The translations under genes were made by a program, and so were the position numbers. A stretch of 64,000 nucleotides of DNA. Source: Chelonobacter sp050613185 (lineage in GTDB: Bacteria > Pseudomonadota > Gammaproteobacteria > Enterobacterales > Pasteurellaceae). The stretch is taken from assembly GCF_050613185.1 (NCBI RefSeq), contig NZ_CP192511.1, positions 1,922,001 through 1,986,000 on the forward strand, in the 5' to 3' direction. Under the pieces are notes generated by a model. It made no database searches, was not told the DNA's origin, and saw only the letters and a program-made list of their open reading frames with translations. This document shows, in pieces, positions 25,265 through 32,684 of the stretch (positions within the stretch are counted from its first letter, which is position 1; each line of letters begins with the position of its first letter).

Positions 25265-26449
25265 TTGAGTTCTGTACCGCTGTTTATCGCATGGCGTTAT
25301 TGGCGATCCAAAAGTGCGGATCGTTTCGGACGCGTGGTGACCTGGCTTGGCAGTATCGGCATTGTGCTGGGCGTGATGGCGTTGGTGATTGTGCTGTCGG
25401 TGATGAACGGTTTGCAACAGCAACAAAAAGAAAATGTACTCAGCACCTTGCCGCATGCGGTGATTCAACCGTTAGCGGGCAATTTGGCGGCGGATTTTAA
25501 CTTGGATCCATTGCCGCCATTTGTGCAAAGTGCGGTCGGGATCAACAACAGCGATGTGATTTTGCAAAGTGCTACGGGACTTGGCGCCGCGCGGATTATC
25601 GGCGTGTCCGATGTGGCAGACGATCCGATTTTAACATGGGACGAATTGGATTTGACGCAACTACTGGCGCCGAGTGATTACCATATTTTGCTTGGCACAA
25701 CGTTGGCAAACGAGCTCAAACTGAAGGTCGGCGACAAAGTGCGGGTGATGTTGGCGGCGAACAGCCAATATACCCCGTTCGGGCGCGTGCCGGTGCAGCG
25801 CTTGTTTACCGTTTCCGCCATTCTGAACGGCGGCATGAACAGCGATCAACGCCAAGTGTATGCCAATATTCAAGATGTCGGGCGTTTGCTGCGTATTCCG
25901 CCGGAGGAAGTGCAAGGTATTCGCTTGTTCCTCGACGATCCGTTTAAAATTACCGAACTCCAAGATTATTTCCCGCCAAACGAGTGGAAAATCGCTGATT
26001 GGCGCGAACAGAAAGGCGAATTTTTCCAAGCGGTGGCGATGGAAAAAAACATGATGGGCTTGCTGATCGGGCTGATTATCGTGGTGGCGATTGCCAATAT
26101 CGTCACTTCCTTGAGCTTGATGGTGCTGGATAAACAGGGCGAAATTGCGATTTTGCAAACCCAAGGCATGAAAAAACGGCAGGTAATGCAGATTTTTATT
26201 TTTCAGGGCTTATTGGTCGGGCTGATCGGCACGTTGCTCGGTTGCGGCTTGGGCGTAGTGGTGGCGCAATATATCAATCGGATTATCAGCGCACTCAGTC
26301 AAAGTGCGGTTGCTTTGCCGGTGCTGTTCGACGGGGCGCAACTGGCGCTGATTGTGCTTGTCACTTTAAGTTTAACCTTATTATCCACCCTTTATCCGGC
26401 TTATCGTGCAGCCAAAATCGAGCCTGCCGACGCACTACGTTACGAATAA
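25265..26449 (+). CDS. lolC: Lipoprotein-releasing ABC transporter permease LolC
   Basis: 394 residues from TTG 25265, chosen because GGGAG sits five bases upstream; GTG 25253, directly after the previous stop, is the alternative. LolC with LolE and LolD extracts outer-membrane lipoproteins from the inner membrane for LolA. One span lies near the N-terminus (LGSIGIVLGVMALVIVLSVMNG), then a large periplasmic domain, then three C-terminal spans with the FtsX-type ending YPAYRAAKIEPADALRYE. The N-terminus resembles E. coli LolC (ADRFGR). It is first of lolCDE. Confidence 0.93.
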   Translation: MSSVPLFIAWRYWRSKSADRFGRVVTWLGSIGIVLGVMALVIVLSVMNGLQQQQKENVLSTLPHAVIQPLAGNLAADFNLDPLPPFVQSAVGINNSDVILQSATGLGAARIIGVSDVADDPILTWDELDLTQLLAPSDYHILLGTTLANELKLKVGDKVRVMLAANSQYTPFGRVPVQRLFTVSAILNGGMNSDQRQVYANIQDVGRLLRIPPEEVQGIRLFLDDPFKITELQDYFPPNEWKIADWREQKGEFFQAVAMEKNMMGLLIGLIIVVAIANIVTSLSLMVLDKQGEIAILQTQGMKKRQVMQIFIFQGLLVGLIGTLLGCGLGVVVAQYINRIISALSQSAVALPVLFDGAQLALIVLVTLSLTLLSTLYPAYRAAKIEPADALRYE

Positions 26450-26473
26450 TGCTACCAATAATTGAGAACGATT

Positions 26474-27184
26474 ATGAACCAGATCCTGCCACAAACAATG
26501 AATAAAACCGCACTTTTGGCGTGCCGTAATCTGTGCAAATCCTATCAAGAGGGCGACAACCGAACCGAGGTGTTGAAACGGGTCAGCTTTGCCATGCAGC
26601 CGAGCGAACTGGTGGCGATTGTCGGCAGTTCGGGATCGGGAAAAAGCACCTTGCTGCATGTGTTGGGCGGTTTGGATCGCGCCGATAGCGGCGAGGTGGT
26701 GCTGAACGGTGAAAATGTGTTTGCGCTGTCCGCCGATAAATTGGCGGAATTGCGCAACCGTTATTTGGGCTTTGTTTATCAATTTCATCATCTGATGGCG
26801 GATTTTACCGCACTTGAGAATGTGATGATGCCGTTGCTGATTGGGAGACAAAATAAAAGCGAAGCCGGAGATCGTGCCGAACAGATGTTAAGTGCGGTCG
26901 GGCTGTCGCACCGCACTTCGCACCGCCCGTCGGCATTGTCCGGCGGCGAACGGCAACGGGTGGCGATTGCGCGCGCCTTGGTCAATCGTCCGGCGCTGGT
27001 GCTTGCCGACGAACCGACCGGCAATTTGGATCGCAAAACCACAGAAAGTATTTTTGAGCTGATTCAACAACTGAATCAAGAACAGCAGATCGGTTTTTTG
27101 TTGGTCACCCATGATATGAATCTTGCCAACAAGCTGTCGCGCCGCATGGTGATGCAAGACGGCGTATTGCGCGCGGATCAGTAA
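26474..27184 (+). CDS. lolD: Lipoprotein-releasing ABC transporter ATPase LolD
   Basis: 236 residues from ATG 26474. It powers lipoprotein release by LolCE. Walker A GSSGSGKSTLLH, the Q-loop VYQFHHLMADFTALENVMMPL, signature LSGGERQRVAIARAL and Walker B LVLADEPTGNLD are complete. The His-Leu-Met after the Q-loop is typical of LolD. It lies 24 bp after lolC and 16 bp before lolE. Confidence 0.97.
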   Translation: MNQILPQTMNKTALLACRNLCKSYQEGDNRTEVLKRVSFAMQPSELVAIVGSSGSGKSTLLHVLGGLDRADSGEVVLNGENVFALSADKLAELRNRYLGFVYQFHHLMADFTALENVMMPLLIGRQNKSEAGDRAEQMLSAVGLSHRTSHRPSALSGGERQRVAIARALVNRPALVLADEPTGNLDRKTTESIFELIQQLNQEQQIGFLLVTHDMNLANKLSRRMVMQDGVLRADQ

Positions 27185-27200
27185 AAAGGGAGTGAATAAA

Positions 27201-28454
27201 ATGAATACGCCCTTTTTTATCGCCTGGCGTTATCAACGCGGCAAACAGAATAACCGCTTGGTCAGCCTGATTTCGGCATTTTCCACCCTTGGCATTGCGC
27301 TTGGGGTGGCGGTGCTGATTATCGGTTTAAGCGCAATGAACGGCTTCGAACGTGAACTGCGCCAGCGTGTGTTGGCGGTGGTGCCGAATATTGAAATTAA
27401 TGCCTATCAAAGCGCGAACCAAGCGAGCGAAATTCACGATTGGCAAAACTTGGCGCAACGTTTGGCTTCGCAGCCGATAGTGAAAGGCATTGCGCCCTAT
27501 GTCAGTTTCACTGCGTTGATCGAAAACGGCAACCGTTTGAAAGTGGCGCAATTGCGTGGAGTGGAGAAAAATCTGCAAGATCAGGTCAGCGCAATGGGGC
27601 AGTTTGTGCAGGATAACCGTTGGGCGGATTTCGGCGCGCAATCGGGCTTGATTCTCGGTGCAGCCATTGCGCGCGAATTGGATGTGCAGGTCGGCGATAG
27701 CGTGTCGCTGCTGTTGTCACAGGCGAGCGATAATATGGCGAGCAGTCAGCCGAGGCGCTTTCGTTTGCCGGTCAGCGGCATTTTGCGTTTAGACGGACAA
27801 CTGGATCACAGTTTTGCTTTGCTGCCGATTGCCACCGCGCGTGAATATTTAGGCATGACCACACGGCAAGCGACGGGCATTGAAATCGCGTTGCGCGATC
27901 CGTTTCAGGTCAATCAAATCGATTACAGCAGCCTGCATGATTATCCGCAGCAACTGACCGCCACCAGCTGGCTCGGTAAATTCGGCTATATGTACCGCGA
28001 TATTCAGATGATCCGTAGCGTGATGTATATCGCCATGGTGCTGGTGATCGGGGTGGCGTGTTTTAATATTGTTTCCACCTTGATTATGGCGGTGAAAGAC
28101 AAGCAGGGCGATATTGCGATTATGCGCACCTTGGGCGCGAATAACGGCTTTATCCGCGGTATTTTCATCAGCTACGGTTTATTGTCGGGTATGAAAGGCT
28201 GCTTAATCGGGATTATGCTCGGGGTGCTGTTGGCGTTAAATTTAACCGGGATAATTAAAGGTATTGAAGCCTTGCTGCACACTCAAATCTTATCCGACGG
28301 CATTTATTTTGTTGATTTCCTGCCGAGTGAGTTGCACTGGAACGATGTCGGTTTAGTGCTGCTTTCCGCGTTGCTGCTGAGTTTGATCGCCAGTCTTTAT
28401 CCGGCAGCAAGGGCGGCAAAATTACAACCGGCGGCGGTGTTGAGCAGTTATTGA
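27201..28454 (+). CDS. lolE: Lipoprotein-releasing ABC transporter permease LolE
   Basis: 417 residues from ATG 27201, with AAGGGAG eight bases upstream (GTG 27192 is less well placed). It is the second permease of LolCDE and binds the incoming lipoprotein. The FtsX-like plan is clear: an N-terminal span (LGIALGVAVLIIGLSAMNGFERELRQR), a periplasmic domain (about 45-265) and three C-terminal spans. The MNGFERELRQRVL segment is typical of LolE. A TrpR-type operator begins 14 bp after its stop. Confidence 0.95.
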   Translation: MNTPFFIAWRYQRGKQNNRLVSLISAFSTLGIALGVAVLIIGLSAMNGFERELRQRVLAVVPNIEINAYQSANQASEIHDWQNLAQRLASQPIVKGIAPYVSFTALIENGNRLKVAQLRGVEKNLQDQVSAMGQFVQDNRWADFGAQSGLILGAAIARELDVQVGDSVSLLLSQASDNMASSQPRRFRLPVSGILRLDGQLDHSFALLPIATAREYLGMTTRQATGIEIALRDPFQVNQIDYSSLHDYPQQLTATSWLGKFGYMYRDIQMIRSVMYIAMVLVIGVACFNIVSTLIMAVKDKQGDIAIMRTLGANNGFIRGIFISYGLLSGMKGCLIGIMLGVLLALNLTGIIKGIEALLHTQILSDGIYFVDFLPSELHWNDVGLVLLSALLLSLIASLYPAARAAKLQPAAVLSSY

Positions 28455-28481
28455 TTTGTATTGATGAACTAGTTTACTAGT
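28451..28481 (+). promoter_or_regulatory. TrpR operator and trp-type promoter upstream of aroG
   Basis: ACTAGT-TT-ACTAGT at 28468-28481, in the context GAACTAGTTTACTAGTGCAA, differs at one central base from the E. coli trp operator. As there, a -35-like TTGATT (28451-28456) lies 16 bp from a -10-like TTTACT (28473-28478) buried in the operator. Transcription would start near 28486 and run about 240 nt to aroG. The -10 is weak and a nearer aroG promoter cannot be excluded. Confidence 0.7.
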
Positions 28482-28544
28482 GCAAAGATAAATGTTAGAC
28501 TTACAACCTGATTTTCACTTTATTGATAAATTAGCGAAGTAGGA

Positions 28545-28650
28545 TAGGGGCGGATTATATATCCGCCCGTTTACGAAGTGCGGTATTTGTAGTTAATTGA
28601 TTGTGGGTAGGTGCAAAGTGCGGTTCGGGCGGATATATAATCCGCCCCTA
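28545..28650. repeat. Composite palindromic element, copy 1 (MITE/REP-like with two uptake signals)
   Basis: Perfect 25-bp terminal inverted repeats (28545-28569 and 28626-28650) flank a 56-bp interior. Each arm is itself a hairpin, GGGCGGAT...ATCCGCCC. The interior carries two uptake signals in the same direction, one beside each arm. A second copy in opposite orientation lies at 46245-46350; by eye the interiors share about 41 of 56 positions. No coding capacity. It lies between the TrpR-type promoter and aroG, so it would be transcribed as a large stem-loop in the aroG leader. Confidence 0.85.
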
Positions 28651-28728
28651 CAATCAGAATTTAAAATATTACCAAATTAATCAATATATTAATGACTATT
28701 TTATTGTTTACAACTAGGGACGAACACG

Positions 28729-29787
28729 ATGTATAAGAACGACGATTTACGCATTGCCAATATCCAGCAATTACTGCCGCCGGTAGCGTTATTGGAAAAA
28801 TATCCGGCCAGTGATGTGGCGGTGCAAACCGTTGAATCCACCCGCCAAAAAGCCCATGAGATTATCCATGGTAATGATGATCGTTTGTTGGTGATCATCG
28901 GACCTTGCTCCATTCACGATCCGCAAGCGGCATTGGAATATGCTGAAAAAATCAAACAAATGCGTGCCGAATTAAGCGGCGAACTGGAAATTATCATGCG
29001 CGTTTATTTTGAAAAACCGCGCACCACCGTTGGTTGGAAAGGTTTAATCAATGATCCGTATTTGGATGACAGTTACCAGCTCAATGACGGTTTACGCATT
29101 GCGCGCAAAGTTTTATCGGATATTAACGATTTAGGCGTGCCGGCAGCCGGTGAATTTTTGGATATGATCACGCCGCAATATGTGGCGGATTTTATGAGTT
29201 GGGGCGCCATCGGCGCGCGCACCACCGAATCGCAAGTGCACCGGGAGCTGGCTTCCGGCTTGTCTTGCGGCGTGGGTTTTAAAAATGCGACCAACGGCAG
29301 CGTACGGGTGGCACTTGACGCAATCGGTGCCGCCGAAGCGCCGCATAATTTTTTGTCGGTGACGAAATTCGGGCATTCGGCGATTGTCACCACCAAAGGC
29401 AACAACGATTGCCACATCATTTTGCGCGGTGGCGATAACAATACTAATTTTGATGCGCAATCGGTGGCGGACGTGTGCCAAGCCTTAGCCAAAGCCGGCA
29501 AAAAAGCGCACGTGATGGTCGATTTCAGCCATGCCAACAGCCATAAAAAATTCAAAGAACAGCTTGATGTCTCTGCCGATGTTTGCAGCCAAATTGCCAA
29601 CGGTTCGAAGCAAATTTTCGGTGTGATGATCGAAAGTCATTTGGTGGAAGGTCGCCAAGATTTAACGGACGGCAAAGCGCTGGTTTACGGACAAAGTATC
29701 ACCGACGGCTGCATAGGTTGGGCAGACAGCGAACAGCTTTTACGCAACTTGGCAAGTGCGGTCAAAGCACGCCGCGCAACAAAATAA
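28729..29787 (+). CDS. aroG: 3-deoxy-7-phosphoheptulonate (DAHP) synthase, class I
   Basis: 352 residues. It condenses phosphoenolpyruvate and erythrose 4-phosphate, the first step of aromatic synthesis. It closely follows E. coli AroG from start (NDDLRIANIQQLLPPVALLEKYP) to end (ASAVKARRATK). The metal- and substrate-binding blocks VIIGPCSIHDP, EKPRTTVGWKGLINDP, GARTTESQVHRELASG and MVDFSHANS are all present. The Phe-binding residues cannot be judged with certainty; the TrpR-like operator upstream suggests transcriptional control by tryptophan. ATG 28729 follows TAGGGA. Confidence 0.96.
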   Translation: MYKNDDLRIANIQQLLPPVALLEKYPASDVAVQTVESTRQKAHEIIHGNDDRLLVIIGPCSIHDPQAALEYAEKIKQMRAELSGELEIIMRVYFEKPRTTVGWKGLINDPYLDDSYQLNDGLRIARKVLSDINDLGVPAAGEFLDMITPQYVADFMSWGAIGARTTESQVHRELASGLSCGVGFKNATNGSVRVALDAIGAAEAPHNFLSVTKFGHSAIVTTKGNNDCHIILRGGDNNTNFDAQSVADVCQALAKAGKKAHVMVDFSHANSHKKFKEQLDVSADVCSQIANGSKQIFGVMIESHLVEGRQDLTDGKALVYGQSITDGCIGWADSEQLLRNLASAVKARRATK

Positions 29788-29827
29788 TCACTGTAATAAC
29801 ATCGTGATAAAATAATGTGATCCACTT

Positions 29828-29868
29828 CAAAAGAGCGGTTGATTGATGAGATTTAACCGCTCTTTTTG
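29828..29868 (+). terminator. Terminator after aroG
   Basis: AAAAGAGCGGTT pairs with AACCGCTCTTTTT around a 16-nt loop; the T-run follows directly. Confidence 0.85.
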
Positions 29869-29965
29869 TATAAAATAAAAAATGAACCATCATTCATGAC
29901 AGTAGTCAAAAGTAGTGCGGAATTTAAAATAAAGAAAATACACTAGCAAATTCGTAGGAGACGCT

Positions 29966-30184
29966 ATGCAAGTCAGAGTATTTCAACGCTACAATCCTTT
30001 TCAAATCGCCCGTTATGTCAAAATTCTCTTTTCCGGTACTTTTTTTATCAGTGGTGTCGGACTGTTCGAATTTGAACAAGGCAAAATTGTGTTACCCAAA
30101 GTGAAAAATCTTAAAAAATTCAGTGTGATGTCGGAAATAAACCGACATATAAAACACTTGCAACAGGAAGCTTTGGCAACATAG
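29966..30184 (+). CDS. Small conserved-looking protein of unknown function
   Basis: 72 residues. I do not recognise a family. The start has a strong ribosome site (GTAGGAGACGCT before ATG 29966) and the gene is followed 18 bp later by a clear terminator, so it is likely expressed. The protein is basic with a hydrophobic patch (YVKILFSGTFFISGVGLFEFEQG) too broken to be a confident membrane span, then a Lys-rich stretch. It is free-standing between two terminators. A small unannotated-type gene follows aroG in Haemophilus as far as I recall, but identity is not shown here. Confidence 0.6.
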   Translation: MQVRVFQRYNPFQIARYVKILFSGTFFISGVGLFEFEQGKIVLPKVKNLKKFSVMSEINRHIKHLQQEALAT

Positions 30185-30202
30185 TTTGTACTTGAATTCA
30201 GA

Positions 30203-30236
30203 AACCCGTTAGCTTAACCGTTAGCGGGTTTTTTCT
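30203..30236 (+). terminator. Terminator after the 72-residue gene
   Basis: AACCCGTTA (30203-30211) pairs with TAGCGGGTT (30222-30230) with one G-T pair, followed by TTTTC. Confidence 0.8.
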
Positions 30237-30296
30237 TGCCTTAACAACCAATTATCGTTATAACTATAACAATTTTTTTACAATATAGGGGGATTT

Positions 30297-31532
30297 ATGC
30301 CATTGAGCTCAACTGCACTATGCCGTGTGCGCGCAATCACCGCGTTTACCAGCCTGTCAGCCGATTCAAATACATGGCAGACCGCACTTGCCGCAGCGAA
30401 AAAACAGTGTGACAGCTTGGCGCACGCATTACAACGGCACGGTTATCAAGTGCAGTCAATTCGGATTGTGACCAACCCGTTCGCCGAGTATTTGAATCTC
30501 AGCAGCTTACAAACGGCAAAACAAGGTTTGGCGGCGATTAAGGCAATTTTACTACCGTTAAATCAAGGCTCGGATCGGCGAATTCGTTTTGCGATCGGCG
30601 AGGCGAAAACCCAAGCGGAAATTGAACTGTTGCCGGAACTCATCAAGGATTACGGTGATTTATGTAACGCCTGTGTCAATATTGCCGCCGATGAATTCGG
30701 CTTTTTGGATAACCGACAGATTAGCCAGTGTGCGGCGGCAGTACAAAAAATTGCCGCGATCACGCCACGCGGCGAGGGCAATTTCAATTTCACCGTCAAT
30801 TTCAACTGCCAACCGTTGATTCCCTATTTTCCGGCAAGTTATCATCGCAGCGAATTGGGCAACTGTTTTGTGATCGGTTTGGAAACACCGGATTTATTGG
30901 CGGCGGTATTAGAGGGCATTCAATCCGTTAGAAAACAACAATCTCATGCTGCGTTTTTGCAATTGGCTTACCGCACTTTACGTGGTGCTTTGCAATACCA
31001 TATTGATCAGGTGAATGAATGTATCGCGCAAGCCGAGATAGACAGCGGTTGGCGTTTTGCCGGTATGGATACCTCCGCTGCGCCGTCGAAAAACTGTCAT
31101 TCGATGGTGGATATTTATCGGTTATTGGGCGTGCCGTATTTTGGTGCGGCAGGTACGGTGGAGGCTTCGGCATTGCTGACGCGGGTGTTTAAAACCTTGG
31201 ATAACGTCGACGCGGTCGGGTTTTCCGGTTTAATGCTGGCGGTCACCGAAGACCAAGGCTTGGCGGAAGCCACTCGCCAACAACAATTTGATATCCGCGC
31301 CTTGCTGACCTATAGCAGCGTGTGCGGAATCGGCTTGGATACCGTGCCGATTGAGGGCGATACCCCGCTGGAAAAAATCACCGCGATTATGCGTGATACC
31401 GGCACTATGGCGTTTCGCTTAAACAAACCGCTCACCGTGCGCTTATTCCCGGTGCCGAATTTATCGGCGGGGCAACATACCCGATTTGAGAGTGAGGATT
31501 TGTGTAATTGTGCGGTGTTGGCTGTGCCGTGA
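30297..31532 (+). CDS. DUF711 family protein
   Basis: 411 residues. The family (PF05167) has no agreed activity. Family-like features are RAITAFTSL at the N-terminus, ACVNIAADEFGFLD, the central TPRGEGNFNFTVNFNC, DTSAAPSKNCHSMVDIYRLLG and the strongly conserved GLDTVPIEGDTPLEKI near residue 345, with several Cys, Asp and His that could form a site. No signal peptide or membrane span. ATG 30297 has AGGGGGA upstream. It is monocistronic between a terminator and the convergent afu operon, so context gives no partner. Confidence 0.8.
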   Translation: MPLSSTALCRVRAITAFTSLSADSNTWQTALAAAKKQCDSLAHALQRHGYQVQSIRIVTNPFAEYLNLSSLQTAKQGLAAIKAILLPLNQGSDRRIRFAIGEAKTQAEIELLPELIKDYGDLCNACVNIAADEFGFLDNRQISQCAAAVQKIAAITPRGEGNFNFTVNFNCQPLIPYFPASYHRSELGNCFVIGLETPDLLAAVLEGIQSVRKQQSHAAFLQLAYRTLRGALQYHIDQVNECIAQAEIDSGWRFAGMDTSAAPSKNCHSMVDIYRLLGVPYFGAAGTVEASALLTRVFKTLDNVDAVGFSGLMLAVTEDQGLAEATRQQQFDIRALLTYSSVCGIGLDTVPIEGDTPLEKITAIMRDTGTMAFRLNKPLTVRLFPVPNLSAGQHTRFESEDLCNCAVLAVP

Positions 31533-31619
31533 TTGATAAAAGCGGGTTAACGCCTTATAGTAATCGACTTTAGCCCGCTTTTTTGAAATGAATAAAAATT
31601 CTCCTTTATGCCGTGTTGC

Positions 31620-32672
31620 CTATTCTTTATTTAATAAGAATAAACCTTGATTGGAGAACGAAATATAGCTTTGTGTGAGTTCGGCATTAAAATACTCCGG
31701 ACGGCAATTGACTAGTAATTCTTGTCCATGCCAATGTGCAATAATTTCCCAGTGATTGCCCATATACACCGCACTTTTAATCGTGCATTGCTGTGCCGGT
31801 GTACCTGTTTGATTAAAAGTAATAGCTTCAGGACGAACTCCCAGCAGGCAATCTTCGCCGACGATATTAAATTGCGCAACGTTGTTTAAACTAAATTCAT
31901 AGCCATATACATTAATCTTATTTTGCTGTAATTTTGCAGGGAAAATACTGGATTCCCCCATGAAATTTGCTAAAAATAACGAATTAGGTTGCTGATAAAG
32001 CGTTTTGGCGGAGGCTTTTTGCATAATTTTGCCTTTATTCATCACAATTACTTCATCAGACACTGCAAAGGCTTCTGTTTGATCGTGAGTAACATATAAA
32101 GAGGTGATACCTAATCGTTGTTGTAATTCTCGTATCTTTTCTCGCATTGAGCGGCGTAAATTAGCATCCAAATTACTAAGCGGTTCATCAAATAACAACA
32201 CTTTAGGTTTTAAGATCAAAGCACGGGCAAGCGCCACACGTTGTTGTTGTCCGCCAGAAATTTGATCCACAAAGCGCTGCTCAAAACCGGCCAAATCGAC
32301 TAGTTCCAACGCTTCTTGCACTCGTTGTTCGCGCTCGGGCTTGCTCACGCCTTGCATTTTTAAGCCATAGCCTACATTGTCGCCAATGCTCATATGGGGA
32401 AAAAGAGCATAGGATTGAAAAACAATACAAATATCACGATTCTGAATGGCGGATTTGGTGACATCTTCCCCATCAATAAAGATTTGCCCTGATGTGGGGT
32501 TTTCTAAGCCCGCCACTAATCGTAACACCGTCGTTTTACCACAACCCGAAGGACCGAGAAGTGTCACCATGGTGCCGCGTTTAATAATAAGATCGAGATT
32601 ATCAATGACCACTGATTTAGCAAAAGATTTAGTGATATTTTTTAAAACTAAGAAATTTTCATGTTGATTCAT
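31620..32672 (-). CDS. afuC: ABC transporter ATPase AfuC (hexose-phosphate uptake)
   Basis: 350 residues. Walker A GPSGCGKTT, signature ISGGQQQRVALARAL, Walker B VLLFDEPLSNLD and the switch His in LYVTHDQTEAF are intact; a TOBE-like regulatory domain fills about 240-350. It energises the AfuB permease. The operon was long annotated as ferric-ion uptake, but AfuA of Actinobacillus pleuropneumoniae was shown to bind glucose 6-phosphate and related sugar phosphates. It starts 12 bp after afuB. Relatively AT-rich, with only one uptake signal noticed. Confidence 0.85.
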   Translation of the reverse strand: MNQHENFLVLKNITKSFAKSVVIDNLDLIIKRGTMVTLLGPSGCGKTTVLRLVAGLENPTSGQIFIDGEDVTKSAIQNRDICIVFQSYALFPHMSIGDNVGYGLKMQGVSKPEREQRVQEALELVDLAGFEQRFVDQISGGQQQRVALARALILKPKVLLFDEPLSNLDANLRRSMREKIRELQQRLGITSLYVTHDQTEAFAVSDEVIVMNKGKIMQKASAKTLYQQPNSLFLANFMGESSIFPAKLQQNKINVYGYEFSLNNVAQFNIVGEDCLLGVRPEAITFNQTGTPAQQCTIKSAVYMGNHWEIIAHWHGQELLVNCRPEYFNAELTQSYISFSNQGLFLLNKE

Positions 32673-32684
32673 AATGGATAAATC

